Counted from the stretch's first letter, positions 35,515 through 44,378 are shown. The stretch: DNA of 64,000 nt from an uncultured Oscillospiraceae bacterium (GCA_910579545.1 CAJTVI010000008.1:1-64000), one strand, 5' to 3'. The notes: generated by a model from the sequence alone, not told the origin. Made by a program: numbers and translations.

Positions 35515-36282
35515 TTATTTTACAAGGTACGCGCCGTCCACCGGGATCACGGCGCCGTTGAGATAATCGGACGCGGAGGAGGCCAAAAAGACCACCGGGC
35601 CCTTCATGTCGTCCGGGGTGCCCCAGCGGCCGGCCGGGATGCGCGGGGTGATCTCGGCCTTGCGGGCCGCGGTCATGTTGGCGTTCATCTCGGTGTCCAT
35701 ATAGCCCGGGCACAGGCAGTTGATATTGATGTTGCGGCCGGCGCAGTCCACCGCGAGGCTCTTGGTAAGCTGGGTCACGGCGCCCTTGGCGGCGGTGTAG
35801 GCGGGCACGGTGGTGCCGCCGAACCAGGACACCATCGAGCCAATGGTGATGATCTTGCCGCCGGTGGGCTGGCCCAGCATCACCTTGACCGCGCGCTGGC
35901 TCATAAACCAGACATGGTTGAGGTTGATGGCCTGCACCAGGTCCCACTCCTCCACCGGGAACTCCTCGGGCAGGTGACGGCGCTGGATGCCGGCCGCCGG
36001 CACCAGCACGTCCAGCCGGCCGTCCAGGATCTCAAGCGCCTCGTCAAACATCCGGTTGAGGTCCGCCCGGTCGGCCAGGTTGCCGGTCACGGGGTAGGCC
36101 TCCAGGCCCTTTTGGCGGTATTCGGCGCAGACGGCCTCCAGCTTTTCCTTCTGCACGTCCATCAAAACGACCTTGCAGCCGGCCTCCAAAAGGCCCTCGG
36201 CCATCCCGCGGGAAAGCCCCTGCGCGCCGCCGGTAACAATGGCATGCTTGCCGGTGATGTCAAATGATTTCAATACGCTCAT
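35515..36282 (-). CDS. SDR-family oxidoreductase (gluconate/2-deoxygluconate dehydrogenase-like)
   Basis: A 255-residue classical short-chain dehydrogenase. The cofactor motif is TGGAQGLSRGMAEG, followed by NxxG-equivalent PAAGIQRR, a catalytic Ser in TIGSMVSW and Y-x-x-x-K as YTAAK. It resembles KduD and 5-keto-gluconate reductases that interconvert ketoaldonates. The ATG at 36282 has AAAAAGGAGCGATCG upstream. It lies 27 bases before the ManD-like gene and after the MDR gene. Confidence 0.85.
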   Translation of the reverse strand: MSVLKSFDITGKHAIVTGGAQGLSRGMAEGLLEAGCKVVLMDVQKEKLEAVCAEYRQKGLEAYPVTGNLADRADLNRMFDEALEILDGRLDVLVPAAGIQRRHLPEEFPVEEWDLVQAINLNHVWFMSQRAVKVMLGQPTGGKIITIGSMVSWFGGTTVPAYTAAKGAVTQLTKSLAVDCAGRNININCLCPGYMDTEMNANMTAARKAEITPRIPAGRWGTPDDMKGPVVFLASSASDYLNGAVIPVDGAYLVK

Positions 36283-36377
36283 GATCGATCGCTCCTTTTT
36301 TTACTTTTGTTTTGATTGCCTGCGTTTTACTGCCCGGGATGGGGTTCTGCGTTTGCGGTGTGCCGGTAAAGGGCAAA

Positions 36378-36424
36378 GGGCGGTTTTGCCCGGCGGCGCC
36401 GGGGCCCCTGGGGGCAAAACGCCC
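36378..36424 (-). other. Intercistronic stem-loop between the MDR and SDR genes
   Basis: GGGCGGTTTTGCCC (36378-36391) and GGGGCAAAACGCCC (36411-36424) form a long imperfect stem with a GC-rich loop. It lies in the 153-base gap within the catabolic operon. It has no U-run and probably modulates the relative expression of the two genes. Confidence 0.55.
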
Positions 36425-36435
36425 GCGCGGCGCGC

Positions 36436-37470
36436 TTATTCGGCCCCTTCAAACAGGATAACCGTCTTTTTAACGGCCGGGTCCGGGTGGACGATGTTCT
36501 CAAACACCTTTTCGATCTCGCCAAAGGGCACAAAGGTGGTGGCCAGCCCCTCCATGCGGTAGCGGCCCTGGGCCATCTTTTCGGCGGTGGGGATCCACTG
36601 GTCCAGGCTCATCCGGGTGCCGATGATGTCCAGCTCGCGGCCGTTGATCATCTGCTGGGTGATCTGCTCGGGCACGGTGCAGAAGCCCATCGGCACCACC
36701 CGGCCGGCGTTGCAGACGATGCCGGGCTGCATGACCAGGGTCAGGCTGCCGGGGAAGCAGGCCGAGTCGAAGGCGACGGTGCAGCCGTGGCCATCGGTGA
36801 TCTTTTTGACCTCGGCCGCAATATCCTGGGTCTTGCTGTTGATGGTATAGTCGGCCCCGAACTCCCTGCTGCGCTCCAGGCTGGAGTCGCTGATGTCGCA
36901 GCAGATGACCGTTTTGGCCCCCTTGAGCTTGCAGGCCTGCGCGATGATGGTGCCAATGGTGCCCGTGCCCAGGATAAACACCACGTCGTCCGGCACGATG
37001 CGGGCGCGGTTGGTGCAGTGCTCGCCGATAGTCAGCGGCTCGATGAGGGCGGCGTCCCGCCAGGGGATGCTGTCGTCGATCTTATACACATAGGGCTCTT
37101 CCACGCACCAATACTCCCGCCAGCCGCCGTCGGTGCCGCTGCCCCGCACCAGCACATGCTCGCAGACGTTGCCGCGGCCGTGGGTGCACTGGTAGCAGCT
37201 GCCGCAGCGCATCACATAGTCCACCACCACATGGTCGCCGGGCTTGATCCGGCTGCAGCCAGCCCCCACCTTGGTAACGAGGCCAACGTTTTCGTGGCCG
37301 GGGATGAGCGGGTAGCGGGAGTTGGGGTTCTCGCCCTTGTAGATGTGCATGTCGCTGCCGCATACGCCGGCGGCCATCATGCGGATCTGGACCTCGCCCT
37401 CGGCGGGTTCGGGCACCGGCACCTCGCGGAGCTCGTAATGCAGCGGTTCGGTTACAACGCAGGATTTCAT
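36436..37470 (-). CDS. Zinc-dependent medium-chain dehydrogenase (idonate/galactonate dehydrogenase-like)
   Basis: A 344-residue MDR-family alcohol/polyol dehydrogenase. The catalytic Zn site is GVCGSDMH and GHENVG, the structural Zn site has four Cys in MRCGSCYQCTHGRGNVC, and the cofactor site is LGTGTIGTIIAQACKLKGA. It is closest in layout to L-idonate, L-galactonate or sorbitol dehydrogenases that oxidise sugar acids at C5. The ATG at 37470 follows AGGAGGCTGCGTGTT and is chosen over longer starts that enter the promoter. It is the first gene of the catabolic operon. Confidence 0.87.
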   Translation of the reverse strand: MKSCVVTEPLHYELREVPVPEPAEGEVQIRMMAAGVCGSDMHIYKGENPNSRYPLIPGHENVGLVTKVGAGCSRIKPGDHVVVDYVMRCGSCYQCTHGRGNVCEHVLVRGSGTDGGWREYWCVEEPYVYKIDDSIPWRDAALIEPLTIGEHCTNRARIVPDDVVFILGTGTIGTIIAQACKLKGAKTVICCDISDSSLERSREFGADYTINSKTQDIAAEVKKITDGHGCTVAFDSACFPGSLTLVMQPGIVCNAGRVVPMGFCTVPEQITQQMINGRELDIIGTRMSLDQWIPTAEKMAQGRYRMEGLATTFVPFGEIEKVFENIVHPDPAVKKTVILFEGAE

Positions 37471-37507
37471 AACACGCAGCCTCCTAAAGCATGATTGAAA
37501 GGGATCA

Positions 37508-37567
37508 CTTGTATCTAAAATACAAGGTTGTATGCTTTCAGTATACCGGATGAAACGAAAAAAGCAA
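37508..37567 (-). promoter_or_regulatory. Promoter and operator of the catabolic operon
   Basis: On the minus strand, TTGCTT (37562-37567) and TATACT (37540-37545) are 16 bases apart. A palindrome with arms CTTGTAT/ATACAAG and a 5-base centre (37508-37526) lies 13 bases downstream of the -10, so a bound repressor would block the start of transcription. The arms match the site at 37861. Confidence 0.8.
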
Positions 37568-37850
37568 GAGAAATTTCCAATAAATTGATTATTTGTTGAG
37601 AATATCCAGATTATCATAGGTTAAATTGTGCAAAAAGCGAAATGAAAAGGGCAGAAAAGCCGGCACATATAGTTGTATCTTAACAACAAAATAAAAAGAC
37701 AATGGGTTTTTGCGGGGTATTCAGGACGAAAAAGGTGTTCTTTTCCGCCTATTTTGCCCTAAAACATGGAACAAAATTGTGCAAAATAACTTGTTTCCGG
37801 CCTGAAACAAGTGAAACCTTACAAAGTTGTACTATTTAAAAGGAAATATC

Positions 37851-37879
37851 TTGACTTTACTTGTATTATCAAATACAAT
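37851..37879 (+). promoter_or_regulatory. Promoter and operator of the dctPQM operon, system 2
   Basis: TTGACT (37851-37856), 17 bases, TACAAT (37874-37879). The palindrome TTGTAT-TATCAA-ATACAA (37861-37878) fills the spacer and overlaps the -10. Together with the site at 37508 it suggests one GntR-type repressor controls both divergent operons. The 270 AT-rich bases between the two promoters hold single half-sites (near 37673 and 37828) but no gene. Confidence 0.8.
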
Positions 37880-37994
37880 GAATTCAGAAACCGGCCGCAC
37901 CCATCCGGCGCAACCCGCCGCCGGGCGCGGCACGCAAAAAGAGAACCCTGAACCAAGCCAAGTTTCCCAATTTAAAAAAGGAGGACAACAACCC

Positions 37995-39053
37995 ATGAAA
38001 AAGATCCTGTGTACCCTGCTTGCCGCGGCTATGCTGGCCCTTGCGCTGGGCGGCTGCGGCGTAACCGCCGGCCAGTCGGCCCCGGCCGCCAGCACTCCGG
38101 CCGCCAGCACCCCCGCGGCGGACGGCGGCGCCTTTGACGATGTGAAGGCCGAGGTGGTCCTGACCCTGAGCCACCAGATGGCCGCCGAGCACTCGATCAA
38201 CCAGACCGCCCTTGAGTTTGCCCGCCTGGTAAAAGAGAAATCGGAAGGCACCATGGAGATCGACGTTTACCCGTCGGCCACCCTGGGCACCGAGACCGAG
38301 AACCTGCAGGCCCTGACCAACGGCACCCTGGACTGCGCGATCATCGCTGCCGAGTTCTACGCCAACTATGTGGATGAGGCCGGCATCCTCTGCCTGCCCT
38401 TTATGTACGACAGCTACGACGACGCCTACAACAAGCTGCACAGCGCCGCCGGCGAGACCATCGCCCAGATGATCCTGGACAAGACCAAGGTGCGGGTGCT
38501 GGACTACTATGTGCTGGCCTTCCGCCAGGTGTTTACGGTGGACCGTGAGATCAAGACGGTGGACGACCTCAAGGGCCTGATCATCCGCATCCCGGACTCC
38601 AATACCTATTCCACCACCTTTACCCAGTTGGGCGCCGCCCCCACCCCGGTGGCCTGGGGCGAGACCTACACCGCGCTGGATACCGGCGTGGTGGCGGCGG
38701 TGGAGAACACCCCCGAGTCGATCATGTCCGCCTCGATGCAGGAGGTCTGCAAGTACGTCAACGAGACCAACCATGTGCTTGGCCCCACGACCATCTCGAT
38801 CTCGGAGCAGGTCTTCTCCAAGCTGACCGCCGAGCAGCAGCAGATCCTGCTGGACGCCGCCAAGGAGGCCTGCGTCTACGGCCGTGACCTCACCGCCGAG
38901 AGCAGCGACGCCAACTTTGCCGCTTTGAGCGACGCCGGCCTGACCGTGGTCAAGACCGACGTTGAGAGCATGAAGGGCTCGATCGACTACTCCGCCTACG
39001 CCTGCGCCCAGAGCGAGACCGGCAAGGAGATCCTGAGCCAGCTTGGCAAATAA
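37995..39053 (+). CDS. dctP: TRAP transporter substrate-binding lipoprotein (DctP family), system 2
   Basis: A 352-residue binding protein. The signal KKILCTLLAAAMLALALGGC ends in lipobox LGGC, followed by an Ala/Ser/Pro-rich linker to about residue 45. The fold signatures include SATLGTETENLQALTNGTLD and the Arg-containing DLKGLIIRIPDSNTY, where the Arg binds the substrate carboxylate. ATG 37995 is preceded by AAAAAGGAGGACAAC, which decides the start over an upstream frame that overlaps the promoter. It belongs to the DctP group that binds uronates or aldonates, judging from context. Confidence 0.93.
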   Translation: MKKILCTLLAAAMLALALGGCGVTAGQSAPAASTPAASTPAADGGAFDDVKAEVVLTLSHQMAAEHSINQTALEFARLVKEKSEGTMEIDVYPSATLGTETENLQALTNGTLDCAIIAAEFYANYVDEAGILCLPFMYDSYDDAYNKLHSAAGETIAQMILDKTKVRVLDYYVLAFRQVFTVDREIKTVDDLKGLIIRIPDSNTYSTTFTQLGAAPTPVAWGETYTALDTGVVAAVENTPESIMSASMQEVCKYVNETNHVLGPTTISISEQVFSKLTAEQQQILLDAAKEACVYGRDLTAESSDANFAALSDAGLTVVKTDVESMKGSIDYSAYACAQSETGKEILSQLGK

Positions 39054-39164
39054 GACGTTTTGCAGTCATTTTGCAGTGATTTTTTAGCGGGTCCGCCCCG
39101 CGCCGGCCCCCGGGCTTTGGGCGCCGGGCGGGGCGGGGCCGCAAAACCCTTGCGACAAACCGCT

Positions 39165-39205
39165 GCGGGCGGGAGCCCGGTTTTTAACCCCAGGCTCCCG
39201 CCCGC
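39165..39205 (+). other. Stem-loop between dctP and dctQ (system 2)
   Basis: A 13-bp stem GCGGGCGGGAGCC/GGCTCCCGCCCGC with a 15-base loop, about 110 bases after the dctP stop and 35 before dctQ. It has the same relative place as the hairpin in TRAP system 1 and likely raises the amount of binding protein relative to permease. Confidence 0.7.
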
Positions 39206-39240
39206 ATTGTTGTATCTTGGTTTAAGGAGGCGTGTTTTGC

Positions 39241-39747
39241 ATGGACACTTTCTTCAAGGTGCGCAAGGTAACGGATAAGATTTTGCAGGCCGCCATTATC
39301 ATCCTGTTCCTTGTGATGTTTGGCGTGACCACCGTCAACGTGGTCATGCGCTTTATCTTTAACAGCCCTCTCAAGTTTGCCGTGGAGCTGGGCCGCTATA
39401 CCTTTGCGGGCATCGTGTACCTGGGCTCGATCTTTGTGATGCGGGACGACGGGCATATCGGGCTGGACATTATCGTGGACGCGCTGCCCGGCAAGCTGAG
39501 CGTCATCGTTAAAAACTTCTCCCGGGTGCTGGTGCTGTGCTATCTGGCCCTGTTCTGCTTTGAGAGCACCCGCATGGTCATGGGCAACTGGGCCAACCGC
39601 TCCAGCACCATGCAGGTGCCCATGTCGGTGGTGTACCTGGTCATGGTGATCGGCAGCCTGGGCATGTTTATTGAGGAACTGCTGCTTTTGCTGGGCAAAC
39701 AGCAAAAAAGCACCGCGAACGCCGAAGACATGGGAGGTGGCATGTAA
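39241..39747 (+). CDS. dctQ: TRAP transporter small permease subunit (DctQ family), system 2
   Basis: A 168-residue four-helix membrane protein. Conserved DctQ features are VVMRFIFNSPLKFAVELGRYTF and GSIFVMRDDGHIGLD. The ATG at 39241 lies 10 bases after AAGGAGG; a GTG nine bases earlier is too close to the ribosome site. It ends two bases before dctM. Confidence 0.9.
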   Translation: MDTFFKVRKVTDKILQAAIIILFLVMFGVTTVNVVMRFIFNSPLKFAVELGRYTFAGIVYLGSIFVMRDDGHIGLDIIVDALPGKLSVIVKNFSRVLVLCYLALFCFESTRMVMGNWANRSSTMQVPMSVVYLVMVIGSLGMFIEELLLLLGKQQKSTANAEDMGGGM

Positions 39748-39749
39748 GT

Positions 39750-41030
39750 ATGTGGCTTATTATTGGCATCTTTTTTGTCATGCTGATCATCGGCGTGCCG
39801 GTGGCCTTTGGGGTGGGCATCTCCTCGGTGCTCTACCTGTTGATGAGCGGCAAGGACCTCATCATCGTGACCCAGCGCATCTTTGCGGGCGGCGACTCGT
39901 TTACCCTGATGGCCATCCCGCTCTTTATCTTTGCGGGCGAGATCATGAACGCCTGCGGCGTGACCAAGCGGATCGTGGGCTTTGCCAACGAACTGGTGGG
40001 CTTTATCCCGGGCGGCCTGGCCCATGTGAACATCCTGGCCTCGATGCTGTTTGCCGGGGTTTCCGGCTCCACCTCGGCCGACGTCGCCTCGATCGGCGGC
40101 ATGCTGATCGGCTCGATGGACGAGGCCGGGTTTGACCGCAACTACGCCACCGCCGTTACCGCGGCTTCGGCCACCATCGGCTCGATCATCCCGCCCTCCA
40201 TCCTGATGGTGCTCTATTCCTCCATCACCGGCATCTCGGTGGGCAAGCTGTTCATGGCCGGCGTGGTGCCGGGGCTGCTGGTGGGCGTCAGCCAGATGAT
40301 CTACGCCTTCATCAAGGCAAAGCGCAACCCCGCTTTGTACGACGGCAACTTTAAGGTGAGCTTTAACCTCAAGCGGATGCTCAAGGCCTTTGTCAACGCG
40401 CTGCCCGCGCTGGTCATGCCGCTCATCATCATCGGCGGCATTTTGTCCGGCGTGTTTACCGCCACCGAGGCCGGCGCCATCGCGGGCGCCTACGGCCTGC
40501 TCATCGGGGTGCTGGTTTATAAGGAGTTCACCTTCAAGGGCGCGCTGCAAACCATCCTCAGCGCGGCCCGCACCTCCGGCATGACCATGCTCATTGTCTC
40601 GGGCGCCACCGCCTTTGGCTACTGCCTGGCCATCGAGAAGTTCCCCGAGCAGGTCTCCCAGCTGATCACCAGCGTTTCCTCCAACCCCAACATCCTGATG
40701 CTGCTCATGATCCTTGCCATGTCGGTGATCGGCATGTTTATGGATACCACCTCGGCCGCCATCATCATGGTGCCGATCTTCTACCCCATCGCCGAGGCCT
40801 GCGGCATCAACGGCATCCACTTTGGCATGGTCATGGTGCTCACCTTTATCCTGGGCGGCATCACCCCGCCGGTGGGCGTTACCCTGTACATTGCCACCGC
40901 CGTTGCCAAGATCAAGTTTGTGGACCTGTTAAAGGAGATGTGGCCGTTTATCCTGCTGTTTGTCATCGTGATGTTCAGCGTGGCCTATGTGCCCGGCATC
41001 TGCCTGGCCATCCCCAACATGCTTGGCTGA
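39750..41030 (+). CDS. dctM: TRAP transporter large permease subunit (DctM family), system 2
   Basis: A 426-residue, about 12-segment membrane protein. Motifs include AIPLFIFAGEIMNACG, GVSGSTSADVASIGG, SIIPPSILMVLYSSITG, FMDTTSAAIIMVPIF and GGITPPVGVTLYIA, all typical DctM. GGAGGTGGCATGTAAGT before the ATG gives a ribosome site inside the dctQ end. It closes the plus-strand operon, followed by the strong palindrome at 41066. Confidence 0.94.
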   Translation: MWLIIGIFFVMLIIGVPVAFGVGISSVLYLLMSGKDLIIVTQRIFAGGDSFTLMAIPLFIFAGEIMNACGVTKRIVGFANELVGFIPGGLAHVNILASMLFAGVSGSTSADVASIGGMLIGSMDEAGFDRNYATAVTAASATIGSIIPPSILMVLYSSITGISVGKLFMAGVVPGLLVGVSQMIYAFIKAKRNPALYDGNFKVSFNLKRMLKAFVNALPALVMPLIIIGGILSGVFTATEAGAIAGAYGLLIGVLVYKEFTFKGALQTILSAARTSGMTMLIVSGATAFGYCLAIEKFPEQVSQLITSVSSNPNILMLLMILAMSVIGMFMDTTSAAIIMVPIFYPIAEACGINGIHFGMVMVLTFILGGITPPVGVTLYIATAVAKIKFVDLLKEMWPFILLFVIVMFSVAYVPGICLAIPNMLG

Positions 41031-41065
41031 CCCGGCCCCTCTTGCGAACCCTCAAAACACAAAAA

Positions 41066-41099
41066 GGCGCCCCCGGGACCCATGGGTCCCGGGGGCGCC
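41066..41099 (-). terminator. Bidirectional 15-bp terminator hairpin
   Basis: GGCGCCCCCGGGACC-CATG-GGTCCCGGGGGCGCC is a perfect palindrome. The T-run (TTTTTGTGTTTTG) follows on the minus strand, so it mainly serves the minus-strand SDR gene but also lies at the end of the convergent dctM gene. Confidence 0.85.
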
Positions 41100-41127
41100 C
41101 GCGCGTATCAGAATAAGGGAATATGCC

Positions 41128-41868
41128 TCAGGAAACCGAGCCGCCGTCCACGCCCAGCACTGCGCCGGTAACGTAGCTGCCCATCTCGCTGGCAAGGTAC
41201 AAAAAGGCGTTGGCCACGTCCAGCGGCTCGCCCACGCGGCCCAGCGGGATGCCGGCCGAAACCCGGGCCACCATCTCCTCGGGCAGGGCGGCCACCATGT
41301 CGGTGCGGGTGACGCCCGGCGCCACCGCGTTGACCCGGATCTGATCCTTGGCCAGCTCCCGGGCCAGCGAGACGGTCAGGCCGTTGACCGCGAACTTGCT
41401 GGCGGGGTAGGCGCAGCCGGACGGCTGGCCGATCTTGGCCACCATCGAGCTGGTGTTGATGATCACGCCGCCGCCCTGGGGCTTCATGATGCGGGCCGCC
41501 GCCTGGCAGCAGACGAACACCGCGTTGACATTGAGATTGATCACATTGGTGAACTCCTCGGCGGTATAGTCGTAGAGGCTGGCGCGGGAGGAGACCCCGG
41601 CGTTGTTTACCAGGATGTCCAGGCTGCCGAACTTCTCCTTGACCGCGGCAAAGGCCGCGCCGACCGCCTCAGGGTCGCAGAGGTTCGGGCAGATGCCCAT
41701 CACACGGCCCGCGTACTCGGGCAGCTGGGCCAGGGCCTTGTCCACCGTTTCCTGGCGGGAGCCGGCAATGGCGACATTGGCGCCGTTTTCCAGATACAGC
41801 TTGGCAATGGCAAAGCCAATGCCGCGGGTGCCGCCGGTAACGACGGCCGTTTTGCCTTGCAGCAGCAT
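41128..41868 (-). CDS. SDR-family oxidoreductase (3-oxoacyl-ACP reductase-like)
   Basis: A 246-residue short-chain dehydrogenase: TGGTRGIGFAIAKLY cofactor motif, NNAG, Ser in INTSSMVAK and Y-x-x-x-K as YPASK, with GVTRTDM near the C-terminal part. It resembles FabG and many sugar/polyol dehydrogenases, and the sequence does not decide between them. The location next to TRAP system 2 suggests a sugar-acid substrate. ATG 41868 is preceded by AGGAGGTC. It has its own promoter and terminator. Confidence 0.85.
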   Translation of the reverse strand: MLLQGKTAVVTGGTRGIGFAIAKLYLENGANVAIAGSRQETVDKALAQLPEYAGRVMGICPNLCDPEAVGAAFAAVKEKFGSLDILVNNAGVSSRASLYDYTAEEFTNVINLNVNAVFVCCQAAARIMKPQGGGVIINTSSMVAKIGQPSGCAYPASKFAVNGLTVSLARELAKDQIRVNAVAPGVTRTDMVAALPEEMVARVSAGIPLGRVGEPLDVANAFLYLASEMGSYVTGAVLGVDGGSVS

Positions 41869-41963
41869 AAAAAAGACCTCCTGTTTGTTTGAATCAGAGA
41901 TAAAGCGCCCCGCGCGCCGACGGGGGCGGGCCGGGCGGACGAACAAGAATCACACTATCCTAT

Positions 41964-41992
41964 AGCATACCCCGAACCGGGGAGATTGTCAA
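41964..41992 (-). promoter_or_regulatory. Promoter of the lone SDR gene
   Basis: On the minus strand TTGACA (41987-41992), 17 bases, TATGCT (41964-41969), about 95 bases upstream of the ATG. No TTGTAT/ATACAA palindrome is near, so it may not share the GntR control. Confidence 0.8.
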
Positions 41993-42020
41993 TCCTTTGA
42001 CAAAGTAGTAAATAAAACAA

Positions 42021-42049
42021 GCCCGCCCAAAGCGTTTTTTGGGGCGGGC
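42021..42049 (-). terminator. Terminator after the HAD phosphatase gene
   Basis: Minus strand: GCCCGCCC, a 13-base loop containing an A-run, GGGCGGGC, then TTGTTTTATTT. It is about 230 bases beyond the gene stop, past the palindromic repeat at 42198. The interval 42050-42197 shows nothing else. Confidence 0.65.
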
Positions 42050-42197
42050 CGGCGGGAGGGCGGATCGTTCAGCAAAGGCGGGATAGGTCAGGGGGCCGGG
42101 CTCTGCTGCTTTACCGCAGGTCCCTTGCCCGGCGGGGCATTCGGCTGTCCCCATTTGGTTCGGCGGGGGATTTGTCAACAGATTCGGGTATTTTCCC

Positions 42198-42260
42198 GCC
42201 GGGCAAATTGTTTTGCCCGGCCGTAATGGGGGTCTGGGGGGCGAGCCCCCCAGATTGGCC
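42198..42260 (+). repeat. Two-hairpin REP/BIME-like unit
   Basis: Forward unit: variable hairpin GCCGGGCAAA/TTTGCCCGGC followed by GGGGTCTGGGGGG-CGAG-CCCCCCAGATTGGCC. It lies downstream of the HAD phosphatase gene. Confidence 0.75.
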
Positions 42261-42280
42261 CTTACTATCACCCGGCCCTG

Positions 42281-42943
42281 TCACCCGGCCCGGGCCAGCA
42301 GCAGCCGGGCCATTTCGGCCGGGGTTTCGGCCAGCAGGTCGGCCCCGGCGGCGGCAAGCTCGGCCCGGCCGCGGAAGCCCCAGAGCGCGCCGCAGACCGG
42401 CAGGCCGGCATTTTTGCCGGTAAACACGTCCACGTCGCTGTCACCCACCAAAAACACCCCCGGCCCGGGGGCAAGGCCCATCTCCTTTAAGAGCGAAAAG
42501 ACCCCGGCCGGGTCGGGCTTGACCGGCCGCCCGGCCACAGCCCCCTGCACATGCCGGAACACCCCCGGGAAATAATGCTCCACCACCGCCTTGGCAAGGC
42601 CGTCCTCCTTGTTGGAGAGCACGCCGCACATCACCCCCGCATTTTGCAGCGCCCGCACCGCGCCGGCCGCGCCGGGGTAGGGGGCAGTCTTGTCCTCCTT
42701 GTGGGCGTCGTACCGGGCGCGGAAATCCGCCAGCACCCGGGCCTGCTGTTCGGGGGATTGGGCCTCGGGGGGCGCAAACCGGCGGCAGAGGTTGGGGATG
42801 CCGCTGCCCACAAAATGCTTGTATTCCTCCAGCGTGTGCAGCGGCCAGCCGTTCCGGGCGCAGACCCAGTTGGCGGCGTCGGCCAGATCGTCGATCGAGT
42901 TCAGCAGGGTGCCGTCCAGATCAAAAATAACCGCGCGCAGCAT
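42281..42943 (-). CDS. gph: HAD-family phosphatase (phosphoglycolate phosphatase-like)
   Basis: A 220-residue haloacid-dehalogenase hydrolase. Motif I is FDLDGTLLNS, motif II LSNK, motif III Lys in VKPDP, motif IV VGDSDVD. The cap is the small four-helix type used by Gph and PgmB proteins. The ATG lies at 42943 with AAGTGATCGGAG upstream. It is 16 bases from the stop of the PH-domain gene above it, so probably co-transcribed. The precise substrate is uncertain. Confidence 0.82.
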   Translation of the reverse strand: MLRAVIFDLDGTLLNSIDDLADAANWVCARNGWPLHTLEEYKHFVGSGIPNLCRRFAPPEAQSPEQQARVLADFRARYDAHKEDKTAPYPGAAGAVRALQNAGVMCGVLSNKEDGLAKAVVEHYFPGVFRHVQGAVAGRPVKPDPAGVFSLLKEMGLAPGPGVFLVGDSDVDVFTGKNAGLPVCGALWGFRGRAELAAAGADLLAETPAEMARLLLARAG

Positions 42944-42959
42944 CTCCGATCACTTCCTT

Positions 42960-44378
42960 TTATACATCCAGCCGCAGCGAGGCGGCGCGGTAAAACTCTA
43001 AGCTGCGCACCCGCACCTTTTTGTAAAAGGGCAAAAGCAGCCGCAGATTGCAGCGGCCCTGCAGCTCGCTGAAGGGAGTCTGCCGGATGCTGAGGGCAAG
43101 GTCGGGCGTAAAAACGCAGAGCCGGTGCCGGGTAAAACCGCTGCTGTACTGCACCAGCAGCACCCGCCCGGCGCTCTGGCCCGCGTCCTCGGTAAAAAAG
43201 GCCTCCAGCGCCACCAGGGTCAGGGCCAGGGCGGGCAGCAGCAAAAGGCCCAGGATGGGGGTCAGGGCGGGCAGCTGCCAGGCCGATACCGCCACCAGCA
43301 CAAGGCAGCCCCCCAGCAGGCTGCCCGGCAGGCCCAGAAACACCGGCAGGCTGCGCCCGTTGGCGTAAAGCCCCCGGCGCACCGGCCCCGGCAGGCGGAA
43401 CTCCGGCATCAGGGCCTCCAGCAGCGCCTCCTGCCCCTTTTTGTAGACCAGGACCGGGATGTCGCCCCCGTCAAAGCTGCCGGCCGCCAGGTAGACCGGG
43501 TACCGCCGCAAAAGCCGGGCCGCCAGGGTGGTGCGCACGTCGCACACCGTTACCGCCGAGGCCCGCACCCTCCGCTCGGTGTGGGTGAGCAGCCCGCCCC
43601 GGTACAGGATGACCCCGCCGTTGCGGAACACATGGAACCGGGCGGTTTTTAACAGGCTTACCAGCAGGCTGATCCCCCACAGCACCAGCACAAGGGTAAA
43701 CAGCCAGGCCACGCCGGCCGGCAAAAACAACTCGGCCAGACGCTCCAGCCGGGCAAGGTTTTTTTGGGTCAGGCTGTTCAAGCTGCCGGCCAGGTTTTCG
43801 CCCAGCAGTTCCACCGTCTGCCGGGCGCTCAGCCAGAGCAGGGCGGCGGTGGTCACCAGGTTGGCGCTCAGCATCACAAAGCCCAGCCGCTCGGCCCCGG
43901 TGGGCTTGTAAAAGCTCTGGCCCGCGCGGGTGGGCAGCAAAACCTCGGCAAGGCCGGCCGCCGCGGCCCGCGGCAGGTAAAAGGATACCTTGGGCATCGA
44001 AGCGCTCTTGGCAAAATACAGGGTCACGCGGGTGCAGCCGGCCAGCCGCAGCAGGGGCGGGCGGGCCAGTTCGACCACCGCTACCTGCCGGGGGTCCAGC
44101 CGGCGGCAGCGCCGGGCCAGCACCCCGGCGCGCAGAACAAGGCAGCCGTCCTCCAGCCGCCAGCCCGCGCAGGCCCAAAGCACCCCCGCCGCCGCGGCCA
44201 GCGCCGCCAGCAAGAGCAGCTCCTGCCGCAGCGCGCCCAGCAGGCCCGCAAGGTTCAGATGGACCAGCGGCTCAATGAGCGGCACCACGCAGAGCACCAG
44301 CATCCGCTGCATCAGCTTGAGGGAGTATACGATGTGAAAATGGCGCCAGGCCGGCCCGGGTGCGTTCTGCGTCTTCAT
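42960..44378 (-). CDS. PH-domain membrane protein, YdbT-like
   Basis: A 472-residue protein with about three pairs of hydrophobic segments, each followed by a bacterial PH (bPH2) domain, the layout of YdbT. The pair VFRNGGVILYRGGLLTHTERRV and the earlier LVLRAGVLARRCRRLDPRQV show the repeated PH-like start. Bacillus YdbS/YdbT are linked to envelope stress and resistance to some peptides; the role here is unknown. Its ATG overlaps the stop of the upstream PH gene as ATGA. Confidence 0.78.
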   Translation of the reverse strand: MKTQNAPGPAWRHFHIVYSLKLMQRMLVLCVVPLIEPLVHLNLAGLLGALRQELLLLAALAAAAGVLWACAGWRLEDGCLVLRAGVLARRCRRLDPRQVAVVELARPPLLRLAGCTRVTLYFAKSASMPKVSFYLPRAAAAGLAEVLLPTRAGQSFYKPTGAERLGFVMLSANLVTTAALLWLSARQTVELLGENLAGSLNSLTQKNLARLERLAELFLPAGVAWLFTLVLVLWGISLLVSLLKTARFHVFRNGGVILYRGGLLTHTERRVRASAVTVCDVRTTLAARLLRRYPVYLAAGSFDGGDIPVLVYKKGQEALLEALMPEFRLPGPVRRGLYANGRSLPVFLGLPGSLLGGCLVLVAVSAWQLPALTPILGLLLLPALALTLVALEAFFTEDAGQSAGRVLLVQYSSGFTRHRLCVFTPDLALSIRQTPFSELQGRCNLRLLLPFYKKVRVRSLEFYRAASLRLDV

